From: Niebla homalea
Taxonomy: Eukaryota > Ascomycota > Lecanoromycetes > Lecanorales > Ramalinaceae
Direction of reading: 5' to 3'
Length of the DNA stretch: 64,000 bases
NCBI GenBank assembly: GCA_019925105.1
Contig: JAHGAU010000014.1
Coordinates: 1 to 64,000, forward strand
Shown here: positions 1 through 11,399 of the stretch, piece by piece
How positions within the stretch are numbered: position 1 is the stretch's first letter
Layout of the letters: each line of letters begins with the position of its first letter
Made by a program: the position numbers and the translations under genes
Notes under the pieces: generated by a model
Seen by the model: only the letters and a program-made list of their open reading frames with translations
The model's database searches: none
Told to the model about the DNA's origin: nothing

Positions 1-2190
1 TATAATCCTTTAATAATTACTATAAAACCCCTTTATTTATTCTTTATAATCTTTTTATTTATTTTTTTCCCTTTTTTATAATATCTTTTATAACTCCCTT
101 ATAATCTTTTTATTTACCCTTTATAACCCTTTTGAAATTCTTTTTATAACCCTTTTATTTAACCCTTATAATTCCTTTATATAATTATAATAATACTTTA
201 TAAAACCCTTTATAACTTCCTTATAATCCTTTTATTAATTTCTTATAATCCCTTATAATACCTTTTTTAATAACCTTTATATCCCTTTTATAACCTTATT
301 ATAATAATTTTCATAATACGCTTTTAACCTTTTTATAACTTAATTATAATAATCCTTATAATCCTTCTATAACCCCTTTATAATTCCCTTTATAATTTAT
401 TTATAATTTACTTTATAATCCTTTTATTTATCTTTTATTTATCCTTTATTTATCCTTTATTTATCCTTTATTTATCCTTTATTTATTTTTTATTTATTTA
501 TTATTTACTTTTTATTTACTCTTTAATTACTTATTATTCTTTATTTTTTATTATATTTTATCCCTTATTAATTATCGTTTTTTTTATTCCTTATTAAATA
601 TCCTTTTTTATTTATCCCTTATTATTTATATTTTTTTATATATCCCTTTTTCTTTATCCTTTTTATTTATCTTTTTTTATTTTATTCTTTTTAATTTATT
701 TTTTATTATTTTCCTTTATTATTTCCTTTTTATTTTTATATTTAACCCTTTTTATTTATATTTAACCCTTATCCTTTTTATTTTATTTTTTTTATACTTA
801 AATACCTTTTTATTTTTTATTATATGTTTTTTTTTTAATTCTTAACTTTATTTTTATTTTTTACTTTTTATTTTACCTTTTATTTTTATCTTTTATTTTT
901 ATTATTTACTTTTAACTTTACCTTTTATTCTTAACCTTCCGCTTTACCCTTTTTATACTTCTTATATTCTTTATTATTATTTTTAATTTAATTTTATCCT
1001 TTATTATTTACCCTTTAATTTATCCTTTATTAATTACCCCTTATTATTTACCCCTTATTATTCACCCCTTATTATTTGCCCCTTATTATTTACCCCTTAT
1101 TATTTATCCCTAATTATTTACCCTTTCTTATTTACCCTTTATATCCTTTATTTATTCTTTATTTACCCTTTTTTTCTATTTATTAATATTACCCTTTATT
1201 ATTTATATTTAACCTTACCTTCTACCCTTTATATTTAATTTTACCCTATATTTTTAACTTTTATCCTTAATCTTTCCACGTTTCTCGCGTTCTTTATATT
1301 GTTAATTATTATTATTTACTTAATTTTAAAGTTTTTTAATTTTTAATAAATATTTATTATTATTAAACCTTCCCTTTTTATTATTTACTTTTTTTTATTA
1401 AACTTTCCTTTTTAATTTTATTTTATTTACCTTTTATTATTTAATTACGTTTTTATTTCTTGTATTTAACTTTATGCTTTAACCTTTTTTTTATTTACCC
1501 TTTAATAACTTTAATTATTAATATTCTTTATTTCCTTTTTATTTTTTAATTAATTTTTGATTAATTTTTTTCTTTTTATATTTCTTTATCTTTTTACTTT
1601 TATTAATTCCTTTACCCTTTTTAAATAAACTTATTAAAGCTTATATACCTTTTTTTTATATCTATATTTTTTTTTATTTATTATATTTACCTTTATTTTT
1701 TACATTTTACCGTTTATTATATATTTTATATTATTTACCTTTTATTATTTAATTTTTATTATTTAACCTTTATTATTTATTTAAACTTTTTACTATTTAT
1801 TTAAATATTTACTTTTTATTATTTCATTAATTATTTACCCTTTATTATTTATTTATTTATTCTTTATTATTTAATTAATAATTTACCTTTTTTATTGATT
1901 TATTTACGCTTTATTATTTAATTATTTACACTTTATTATTTAATTAATCTTATACTTTTTATTATTTAAGTAAGTATTTACCCTTTATTATTTAATTTTA
2001 TCCCTTATTATTTATTTAAGTATTTATTACTTATTATTTAATTAATTATTTACCCTTTATTATTCAATTTACTATTTACCCTTTATTATTTAATTAATTA
2101 TTTACCCTTTATTATTTAATTAATAATTTACCCTTTATTATTATAATAATTATTTACACTTTATTATTTACCTTTTATTATTTACCCTTT
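1..2190. repeat. G-depleted AT-rich degenerate minisatellite
   Basis: This stretch is almost entirely A, T and C on the plus strand, with very few G. Short degenerate tandem units can be read. About 421-490 has an 11-bp TCCTTTATTTA unit repeated about six times. About 1,035-1,130 has a 14-bp CCCCTTATTATTTA unit repeated about six times. Elsewhere there are looser TTTATTATTTACCC-type units. No open frame or gene is visible. The C-but-not-G composition means the minus strand is G/A-rich. It looks like an old tandem array that has been mutated towards AT. Confidence 0.75.
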
Positions 2191-2490
2191 ATTATCCTTA
2201 TTAAATTAAGGCCTTAATAGATAAATAATTAATTATCTTATTAATATAAAAGGGTTTTTCCCGGTTAAAGGTTATAAATAATAGGGGTTAAATTAAATAA
2301 GGATTTCATTAAAAGTCTTAATATAAGGAGGCGACGTTAACGGTTATCCTATATTAAGATATTTAAAAAATTATTTAAATAAAAAAATTAATAAGAAAAA
2401 GGAAATAAGTATTATTTATTATTATTAAGTAAAGAATATATTTATTAATATAATCCGGATTATAATAATTCCGGTATTATTATAACCGTT
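1925..2490. repeat. Direct repeat copy 1 (partner near 3,877-4,391)
   Basis: The segment starts in minisatellite sequence and runs into a mixed-composition block containing TAAGGAGGCGACGTTAA and TCCGGATTATAATAATTCCG. The same order of motifs recurs near 3,877-4,391 in the same orientation, with scattered A/G and C/T differences. The differences are mainly transitions, as expected if both copies were hit by RIP. The copies begin about 1.95 kb apart. They could be long terminal repeats of a dead element or a simple segmental duplication; I cannot tell which. Confidence 0.65.
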
Positions 2491-3200
2491 ATTTTTTTAT
2501 TTTTTTAAATTAAAAGATAAATAAAAAGGATTAATAATATTCCGGATATATTTAAAAATATTATAAAAGTAAAATTATAAAATATATAGCTTTATATTAT
2601 TATAGATAATAATAAACGGATTTTTATTTTTCCGATACCGTTAAGAAGTTAAAGTTTATATAAAAAAGTTAAATTATTAAATTTCCTTAAGGAATAATTA
2701 AATAAAAAATAAAAATTAACGCCGGGAAATAAATTTAATTATTAATTATTAAGAATTTAAAATAATTTAAAAATCGATAATTAAATAAGGAATTATTGGA
2801 TTTAAGTAAATAAAAACTTATTCTATAAGGTTTATTGGGCTTTATAATTTTATTATTAAAAATTTTTAAATCGGTTTAAGAATTACTTTATAAATAATTA
2901 CTTTAAAAAATAATTACTTAAAGGTTAATACTTTTAATTATTAAAGTTTCCCCGGAAAAAAAATAATCGTTTAAAGCCTATAATCAATTAATATTAAATA
3001 ATAAGTTAAATAAAGCCCGTTTTATAGCCTATATTAAGCTTTATATTTTTCCTATATAAAATTAAAGGATCTAATTTAAAAAATTTTTTAAATTATTTAT
3101 TTTTAAAAATAAATAATTTAAGAATATAATAAAAATAAAACGGAATTCCCCCAGCGGAAAGAATAAATAAGTAAAAACTATAATTATTTAAAATTAAATA
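2491..3200. other. RIP-like AT-rich DNA between the two direct repeats
   Basis: This is AT-rich, stop-filled sequence of mixed purine and pyrimidine content, unlike the C-only minisatellite around it. C survives mostly in CG, CC or CT context. It may be the internal part of a dead element flanked by the repeat copies, but I could not read any protein motif in it. Confidence 0.4.
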
Positions 3201-3876
3201 ATAAACTTATATATCTTTTTTAATTATTTTTCTTTTTTTACTTATTATATTTATTTATTTTATTTACTTTTTACTTTTTCTTTTTTATTATTTATTTTAT
3301 ATTTTATATTTTTTTTTATTCAACTTTTATTATTTATTTAAACTTTTTATTATTTATATATATATAAACTTTTTATTATTTTATTAATTATTTATCTTTT
3401 ATTAATTATTTTATTTTATTTTTTATTATTTCTTTAATTTAATATTTTTTATTATTTAAATAATTATTTATCTATTATTATTTATTTAACCTTTTTATTA
3501 CTTAAAATTAATTATTTATATTTTATTATTTAATTACTTATTTACCTATATTATTTAATTAAATCTTTACCTTATATTTTACTTTATATTATATAATTAA
3601 TTTTTTACCTTATAATATTTACTTTTTATTATTTAATTTTTATTATTGATTTAAACGTTTTATTATTTAATTAAATATTTACTTTCTATTATTTTATTAA
3701 TTATTTATTCTTAATTATTTATTTATTTACTTTTTTTTTTTATTTAATTATTTTCCCTTTATTATTCTATTATTTACTTAACCTTTATTTTTAACTTTTT
3801 ACCCCTTATTATTTAATTAAGTATTTAACCTTTATTAATTAATCAGTTATTTACCCTTGATTTTTATATTAATTAT
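3200..3876. repeat. AT-rich degenerate minisatellite, second block
   Basis: The composition and units (TTATTATTTA, AATTATTTACC) match those of 1-2,190, again with very little G on the plus strand. It leads directly into the second copy of the direct repeat. No gene is visible. Confidence 0.6.
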
Positions 3877-4391
3877 TTATACTTTATTATTTAATTAATC
3901 TTATACTTTTTATTATTTAAGTAAGTATTTACCCTTTATTATTTAATCTTATCCCTTATTATTTATTTAAGTATTTATTACTTATTATTTAATTAATTAT
4001 TTAACCTTTTTTTATTTAATTTATTATTTATTTTTTATTATAAAATTAATTATTTATGCTTTATTATTTACCTTTTATTATTTACCCTTAATTATTTATA
4101 TTAAACTAGGGTTTAAATATATAAATAACTAATAATCTTATTAATATAAAGGGGTTTTTACCGGTTAAAAATTATAAATAATAAAAATTAAATTTAATAA
4201 AAACTTTATTAAAAAGTCTTAATATAAAGAAGCGACGTTAATAGCTATCCTATATTAAAATATTTAAGAAATTAATTAAATAAAAAAATCAATAATAAAA
4301 AGAAATAATTATTATTTATTATTATTAAGTAAATAATATATTTATTAATCTATTCCGGATTATAATAATTCCGATATTATTATAATTTTTT
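3877..4391. repeat. Direct repeat copy 2
   Basis: This is the partner of 1,925-2,490. Shared landmarks in order are AATCTTATACTTTTTATTA, AAGTATTTATTACTTATT, GCGACGTTAA and TCCGGATTATAATAATTCCG. It is slightly more AT-rich than copy 1 (for example AAGAAGCGACG against AGGAGGCGACG), so copy 2 appears more heavily mutated. Confidence 0.65.
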
Positions 4392-4489
4392 TTATAATTT
4401 TTTTTAATATTTATTCTTTTTTATTTTAACTTAAATATTTTTATTTATAATAACGTTTTTCTATTATTTTATTATATTTAATTTTTAAT

Positions 4490-5235
4490 TAAATAATTTA
4501 ATTAAAAACTTAATAAAAAGATTAATAAAAGGATTAATATAAAACTTAATAAATAACTTAATAAAAAACTTAATAAAAAGCTTATTAAACGGCTTAATAA
4601 AGGCCTTCTTAAAAGTAAAGTAAGGGTACAGGTAAAGGGCTTTACTCAGCTCTCGGATTCTTTATGCAAATTACGGTATTTTTGGGCCTATTGCGGTGGG
4701 GGCACCCTGTAAAGTGCTTGCTAAGAGGCCTGGTAAAAGGCCTGGTAAAGGGCCTGGTAAAGGGCTAAGTAAAGGGTTTGCTGGGGGTGCAGGTAAGGGT
4801 GCAAGTGAGGGTACAGGTGAGGGTGTAAGTGAGGGTGCAAGTAAGGGTAGTGGTGCACTTGCAGGTGAAGGTGCAGGTGAGGGTGGTGGTAAGGGTAATG
4901 GTGCACTTACAGGTGAGGGTGCAGGTAAGGGTGGTGGTAAGGGTGGTGGTGCACCTGCAGGTAAGGGTGCAGGTGAGGGTGCAAGTAAGGGTGCAGGTGA
5001 GGGTACAAGTGAGGGTGGTGGTCAGGGTAGTAGTGTACTTGCAGGTAAGGGTGCAAATGAGGGTATAAATAAGGGTATAAGTAAGGGTAGTAATACACTT
5101 GCAGGTAAAGGTGCAGATAAGGGTGCAAGTGAGGGTGCAGGTAAGGGTGCAGGTAAGGGTGCAGGTGAGGGTGGTGGTGAGGGTGGTGGTGAGGCTGCAG
5201 GTGAGGGTGGATCACCTTTAATGGTAAAATCTTAA
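4490..5235 (+). repeat. Minisatellite of 12-bp and 6-bp units with a RIP gradient
   Basis: From about 4,700 to 5,220 the plus strand is a G-rich array of 6-bp words of the form GGTRNR (GGTGCA, GGTAAG, GGTGAG, AGTAAG). It grades at its 5' end into 12-bp CCTGGTAAAGGG units. Further 5' (4,500-4,610) the same 12-bp period continues as CTTAATAAAAAG, which is what CCTGGTAAAGGG becomes after C-to-T and G-to-A change. All frames across the GC part are open; the plus frame from 4,696 reads as Gly-Ala-Gly-Lys/Glu repeats. I regard this as a repeat, not a gene, because openness in several frames follows from the unit. Expression cannot be excluded. Confidence 0.8.
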
Positions 5236-5280
5236 TCCTTTTATTTCTCAACAACCACCCTATAAAATTTTATTAACAGA

Positions 5281-5500
5281 GGCTTATTTAAATACGCTTA
5301 CTTCACTCTATAACTCTTATATATAAAGTTAATGGATTAAGTAAATAACTCTAAAGATGTATTAAGATGAAGTATCCGTACTTTATATAAAGTTCAGATC
5401 CAAGACTTAGTAGATGACTCACTGTATACAGCCTCTCCTATTGGTCAGCTATCCGTACTTCACATGAAGTCCAGACATTAATAGTGTTAGCATTTTAATA
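5281..5500. repeat. Partly un-RIPed repeat relic with duplicated 25-bp motif
   Basis: Two copies of a motif containing ATCCGTACTT lie about 75 bp apart (near 5,376 and 5,451). The second copy reads ACTTCACATGAAGT, an inverted repeat. The first differs by C-to-T and G-to-A changes (ACTTTATATAAAGT), so it looks like a RIPed version of the second. A CCTATTGGTCAGC stretch lies between them. It is probably a fragment of a retrotransposon LTR, but this is not proven. Confidence 0.4.
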
Positions 5501-8250
5501 AGGGTTTATATATACGTTCTTATTAAAAAGAATAGTTTAAATATAAATAATATTAAGAAATTAAAAATAATTAAGGATAATAAGAACTTAACGTAATATA
5601 ATCTAAGTATAAAAGAAGCCGAGTAAAATATAAATTCTTTATTTATTTATAGTCTATTTAATTTCAGTTTTATTTAATATTAATATTTTAAACTTAAGTT
5701 TTATTACTTTCTTAAAATAAATTATAGTTTAAAAAATAAGTGAATATTTTAATTTAAGTTTAAATTAACTTATTTTTATAGGCCGGAAGTTTTATATTAT
5801 TTTGTATTATAATTATAAAATAATTTAATTTAAAGCCGTTTATAAGAGTTAATAATAATTAATAAATAATTTACGGCTTAAGATATAATAAATAAAAGTC
5901 TATAACTATCTGATTATTTATATTAATTTATATATAATAAAGAAGGTATACTTTTTACCTTAATTTATTATAAGTATTATTATATTAATTAATTTTAAAA
6001 CTAATACTTTTTATATTTATTTCCTGTTTTTATATTATTATTTTATAAAAAAAGAACGCGTAATTTAATAAAATAAAATAACTTATATTAAAAGCCGGGA
6101 ATTCTTTAATCTTAAGGATCCTAATCAAGTAATATTACTTAATCTTATATATTAATAAAACGATTATAATTTTAATAAGTAAAATTAAAATCCATTAATA
6201 AATATTATTATTATTAAGGAAATATATAATTTAATTACTTTTAGCTTTAACGATTTTATACTTAAAAGTTTTAAACGGATTATTCTTATTATAAATAAAT
6301 CAATAATATTATTAAAAAGCTTTTTTTTTATATAATAAATAATAGATATAAAATTCTTATAAAGAAGGTAAATATAATAATTAATATAAAATATCGTAAA
6401 TAAGTTTATTCTTATAAGATTTTTATTAATACTTTAGATTTTCATTTATAAGGTAAATAAGCAATTAAATTTTGTAGCGTTTTTTTATAAATAATTTAAT
6501 ACTTTAAATAAATATAAAGATTATTATAATTAGTTTTAATATTAAATTTCAATAAATTAAATTCTTAATATTATACTTTATTTTTATATTAATTTTTAAC
6601 TTAATATTTAAGTAATTCTTTATCTTTAATTAATTAATTTTAATTTATAATATATAGATTATAATTCAAACTTTAAATATAAAATATTTACCTTTAAATA
6701 TTTAAATTAACTATATATTCTTCTATATTAATTTTACTTTCTTTATATATATAATATAGAGAAAAGATATTAAATTCTTATTATTAACTGAATTATAAAA
6801 AACGGAATAATAGGGTTTTTTACGTTAAAACTTATTAATAAGGAAATACTCCGTAACTTCTTATAATACCTTTATCCCTCAAAAAAAAATTTAAACGTTT
6901 TTTCATTTATTATTTCCTTAATAATTTTTTTAATAAGTTATATAAATTATATTTTCAATATTAATAAGTTTAAGGATTTTTAATATCGGCGGATCTCGTA
7001 TAATACGTAATTTATCTTTAATTAATATTTTAATTTCTTACTTTAAAATATACTTATATATTTTACCTTAAACTTACGGATAATACGCTATTTCAATCTT
7101 ATCTTTTAAGGGAATTTTCTTATAGTCTTTTAATAAGCTTTTTAATTTTTTATTTTAAAAGTCTTATTTCTATGAGCATACGTTTTAAGGAATATAATTA
7201 AAACAAAAACCATATAAAATTAAGAATAATTATTATAAGTTTATTAAATTATTAAAGTAAGAAGTTTAGAAATATATTAATTAAAATTAAAATAATAAAT
7301 TAACGTTAAAGTTTACGCGAAATTACTTTATAATAATATTTTACTTTAATCCTTTTTTATTTTGCTTACGTATAAAGTTGATATGCTCTTAAGATTTATT
7401 AAATAAAGAAAAATATAAAATTTAATTCTAAAAGATTTCTTAAAGGAATAATATAAAGGATAAATATTTATATAATAATTAAATAAATCTTTATTAACCG
7501 TTATTATCTTTAATATATAAGTATTATTAAACGTTTTTTTAATAAAGAAATTAATTTTAATCTTATTAATTTTTAAAATAATTATTTATCCCTTTTTTAT
7601 TTAAGCTTTATAAGATATTTATTATATTTTTTAATATATTTAATAATATTACTTTAATACCTATAAATCCTTTTATAATTAACGAGTAAAAACCGGTATT
7701 AAAGCGAATAAATTAATAATATATTTATAAAAAAGCGACTTAAAAAGATTTCTTTATATAATAATAAACTATTCCTTAAGTTACGTAATATTTTAATAAA
7801 CGAATTTTCTAAAAAACCGAAAAAAGATTATTAACTTAATAAAGCTTTAAAAAAGGTATATTACGTTATAAAGCTTTAAAAGGTTAATTATACGTAATTT
7901 ATAAAAGATATAATAAAAGGCTATAATACCTTAAAAAGGACGGAACGTTAAAAATTAAGTATTATATAATAAATAAAACTTATAAGAAGATAAATAAAGG
8001 AAAAAGTTTAAAGTAACTTTCGATTTAAACTAATATAATTAAGTAAATATTATTCTTTTTCCTTTTAATTCCGATAAATATAAAGATAATTATAAATATA
8101 TAATTAATACGTACTATAGTATCTGGCCAATTAATAAGCTAGGCTTTTACTTAATAATAAAGTTTTAATACGGAGTAATTTTTTAAAGCAATTATAGCAA
8201 TAAATAATTAAAATAAACTTACTTTTTATTATTGTAAATAATAATAAAAC
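5500..8250. other. Unclassified RIP-degraded DNA
   Basis: Sequence of extreme AT content with stops in all frames. CA and TG dinucleotides are conspicuously scarce while CG survives. This fits RIP of a repeated element. I tried both strands for reverse transcriptase, integrase or transposase motifs and found none I could defend. Confidence 0.5.
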
Positions 8251-8395
8251 TGTTAGCGCCTATGCGCACCCCGCAGGGGTGGCCTACCGGGCCTAACACC
8301 CCTTATATGGTAATAGCGGCTTACCCCTAAGCGCTATTACCTGCCCAGGTTCGCTACTTTTACCCTTCGTGGCCGAGTGGTTATCCGTCCTAACA
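8251..8395. mobile_element. Un-RIPed solo LTR or MITE-like insertion with 4-bp target duplication
   Basis: A GC-rich 145-bp element stands alone in AT-only DNA. It begins TGTTAG and ends CTAACA, an inverted terminal hexamer with the TG...CA ends of an LTR. It is flanked by AAAC on both sides (8,247-8,250 and 8,396-8,399), a likely target-site duplication. Inside are two hairpins. One is CACCCC-GCA-GGGGTG (8,267-8,281). The other is a 14-bp stem from GGTAATAGC to GCTATTACC (8,309-8,341) with one bulged base and a CCCC loop. A tRNA A-box-like TGGCCGAGTGG lies near its 3' end (8,370-8,380). Its short length may have let it escape RIP, or it inserted later. Confidence 0.65.
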
Positions 8396-8399
8396 AAAC

Positions 8400-9470
8400 T
8401 TATTGTTTATTCTATTATTTTAACTTTAATATATTAATATTATCCGTAACGATTATAAAGAATTATATTATAAAACGCTTAAAAGAAATTAAGCTTAACT
8501 TACTTAAAAATCTCCCGAATAATAAAATTAAAATCTTATTAATAATAAATTATTAACTCGTTAATAATAAATAATTATATATAAAAATTATAGCTTATTA
8601 AATTCACTTTAATTAAAATTATTATAATATTTTAATCGCCTTTAAGTACGTTAAAGGTATTTATAATAATAATTAAATTACGTCCGTTATAAGTAAGGTA
8701 ATTATAAAATATAGCTTAAAGGATCGTATTATAACCGTTATAATTAATAATATAAGTAACAATAATATTATAATAATTATATTACGTTAAAAAATTAATT
8801 TACGGTAAAGAATTTTTATAAACGTTATTAAAAAGGAAATATCGGCATTAAGGTAAGCTTTAACGCAATATAAAATAAAATATTTATTATATTTAATATA
8901 TATTATTTAGCTTTTATTTAAAGCCTTTTTAATTTACCTTAAAGTTAATCCTTAAAATAATAATATTAAATATTAATAAAAATATTAACTTAAAGCTAAA
9001 AAAATAATAAATAAAAGTATAAATATTCTTAAAATACTTATAAAAATAAGATCAATTTATAATAATTATTATATTAATTTAACTTATTTTAAATTCAGAA
9101 AACGGCAGTATATATAAATATAAATAATAAACGTAAAGAAGCTTTTATTTAAATCCAATAAAGAAAATTAAATACTTAAGTATTTATAATACTTTTAATA
9201 ATAATTATAAGTAAGAAGTATTAGAAGGTATTATTAAAGTTTTTTTAAGACGTAAATACTTATTAAAACTTATCCTTCTATATATTAACTTTCGTATTAT
9301 TATTCCGTAAAAATATTAATTAATTCTTTAAAGAAAATAAAGAGATTAATTAAGTTCTAAAGCTTATTAAGTTAAAATAAAGTTATATAGGATATTTAAT
9401 AAAGCTTATTTAATTATTTTATTAAGTTATTAAATTAATAAGTAAAAGCTATTATATTATACGGTGGAAG
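8400..9470. other. RIP-degraded DNA upstream of the LINE
   Basis: AT-rich, stop-filled sequence with scarce CA/TG and no readable protein motif. It may include the 5' untranslated part of the LINE that begins coding at 9,471. No boundary is visible. Confidence 0.4.
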
Positions 9471-11300
9471 ATGGCGACGAATAACGGGACCCCAGAGGTC
9501 AGAAACGATATACGCGTATATAGCTTAAGTAATAGTAAGGATAATACCTTAAATACGATAAGCGGAAGCGGAATAATAGTAAAAATAAAGGGGGAGGAAA
9601 GGTAAATAGCTTAAATTAATAAGAACGGTAATAAGTCATATAAATAACGCGATAAATACGAGATAGAAAGGTTTTAAATCGAATAAAGAGTTTACAATTA
9701 ATAAAATACGTATAAAAGGATATATATAACGCGTAAAAATATTATTATTAAGGGTAATAAATAAAGGGCGGAGGGGACGAAGACGGTATACGGGGACGGA
9801 TAAAGGGTAAACAGAAGCGTAAAAAGCTTTATTAAGTATATATAAATTAAGAAAAAGCTAAAGGAAAATAAAAAAATATTAAATAAATAAGAATAAATTA
9901 TAAAAAAAAAAAAAAATTATTAAATATATGGAAAAAAAGTAATAAAAAAAAAAAAGCGGTAAAAACGTTAAAAAACTTCTTTATAATTATATAAAAGGAT
10001 ATTATATTAAAAACCTAATTAATACTATAAATCAGGTTACGGGGAATAAGAGACTTTTACGTAAATACGGAAAGAAGTTTAAAGGAGTTAAAGAAATTAC
10101 GTAGAACTTAAAAAGCAATAATAAAAGCGTTAACGGACGGAAAAAAAAAAAAAAAAAAAAAGATATATATAAAATAAAAAAATAACGGGGGAGGCTTTAA
10201 AGAAAAAAGTAAAAATAAGCTAAGTAATAAAAGCCGTAAAGGCGGCGTTAACGTTAATAATAAAAAAGATAAAAATAAAAAAAAAAATAACGGTATTAAG
10301 GAAAATGAAAATAATAACCGTATAATTATCGGGCGAAAAAAAAAAAATATAACGGTAAAGGCAAACCCACTATAATTAATAAAGGCGTTTAAGGTAACGG
10401 AAAAACTATTAATAGAATAAATTATTATAATATATAAACTATAAAGCGGGGATATCCTCCTTAATATAACCTTATTAAAAATAAAAAAAAGGTTAAAAAA
10501 GTTGAAAAAATAAACCGGTAAAAAAAGGTATAAAACGGTAAAAATATTAAAATAATCCTTTATTATTACGGTAAACAAAATATACTTAATAAAATTTATA
10601 AGGAAGGAAAAGGAAATTACTTTAAGGCGGATAAAGAAAAAGAATATAGTCCTCTATTTTAAACTAAAAATTATTAATTATAATCTCTTTTTTATAATAA
10701 GGAAGTTAAATATTTTTAATTATATAAAGAGATATTTTATGGTTATTTTAAACGTAACGTTAATAAAGATATATAATAATATCCTTAATAAAAAGGTAAT
10801 AAAAAGTAAGTCCCTTAAATTAATAAGACCTTAAGATTAAACGGCGGATATTTATTAATATTTTAAATATTAAGGATACGGGCATATTATTATAAGGTAC
10901 CTTAATAATATAAAGTATATAGTATATATTAAAAAATATAATATATATAAATACGTTAATTTAATAATAAAAAGTTTAATATAAAATACGTTAAAATACG
11001 TAGCGTATAGTAATAATAATTATTCGGCGTAAGACTTACGGTATATAATAAGAATAAAAGAAATTTAACGTAAGGAAATTAGGATAACAGTTAAGGTTTA
11101 ACGTTATAACTTATATAAACTTAAACCGATAAAATAATTAAAAACGATCTTAAAACGTAAATAAAGCTTATTAAATAAGGAAAAATAAAGTATAATAATT
11201 AATAACATAAAAAAAAGGAAGTTTATAATAATATTAACCCTTAAGGCCGGCCGCTTAACCAGGATTATTATTATAATAAAAAGATTAAAATAAATAACGC
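9471..11300 (+). pseudogene. LINE ORF1 (gag-like), RIP-inactivated
   Basis: The ATG at 9,471 follows a short relatively GC-rich patch and opens MATNNGTPEVRNDIRVYS, with no stop for about 44 codons. After that, stops occur at positions where Gln codons are likely. The frame becomes Lys-rich with poly-A runs near 9,901-9,960 and 10,139-10,160. The position upstream of the endonuclease fits ORF1 of a Tad-type LINE. I do not see an intact zinc knuckle, so the assignment rests mostly on context. Confidence 0.5.
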
Positions 11301-11399
11301 TTAACCTTAAAAAAAGATTATTTATATAAATAAAAGTTAATAAAAAAAGCTTAACGGACGTTAATATTTAATATATTTACGTTTTTAAGGATAATATAA

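Noticed and set aside
4696..5235. Open frame of 179 codons reading as a Gly-rich repeat protein
   Set aside because: Several frames on both strands are open at once because of the 6-bp unit, and no promoter, splice pattern or family supports it. Kept as a repeat.
5500..8250. Copia or Gypsy reverse transcriptase on either strand
   Set aside because: No YVDD, integrase or protease motif could be read even allowing for RIP changes.
8340..8392. tRNA gene suggested by TGGCCGAGTGG and GGTTCGC
   Set aside because: The B-box-like word lies before the A-box-like word, so this is not a tRNA gene. It is described as part of the LTR-like insertion.
5500..9470. Search for CRISPR arrays, bacterial operons or phage genes in the AT block
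   Set aside because: No regular spacers and no prokaryotic gene layout; introns and families elsewhere show a fungal genome.
10108..10578. Minus-strand open frame rich in Phe, Ile and Leu
   Set aside because: It is antisense to the RIPed LINE ORF1 and its composition follows from A-runs on the plus strand.
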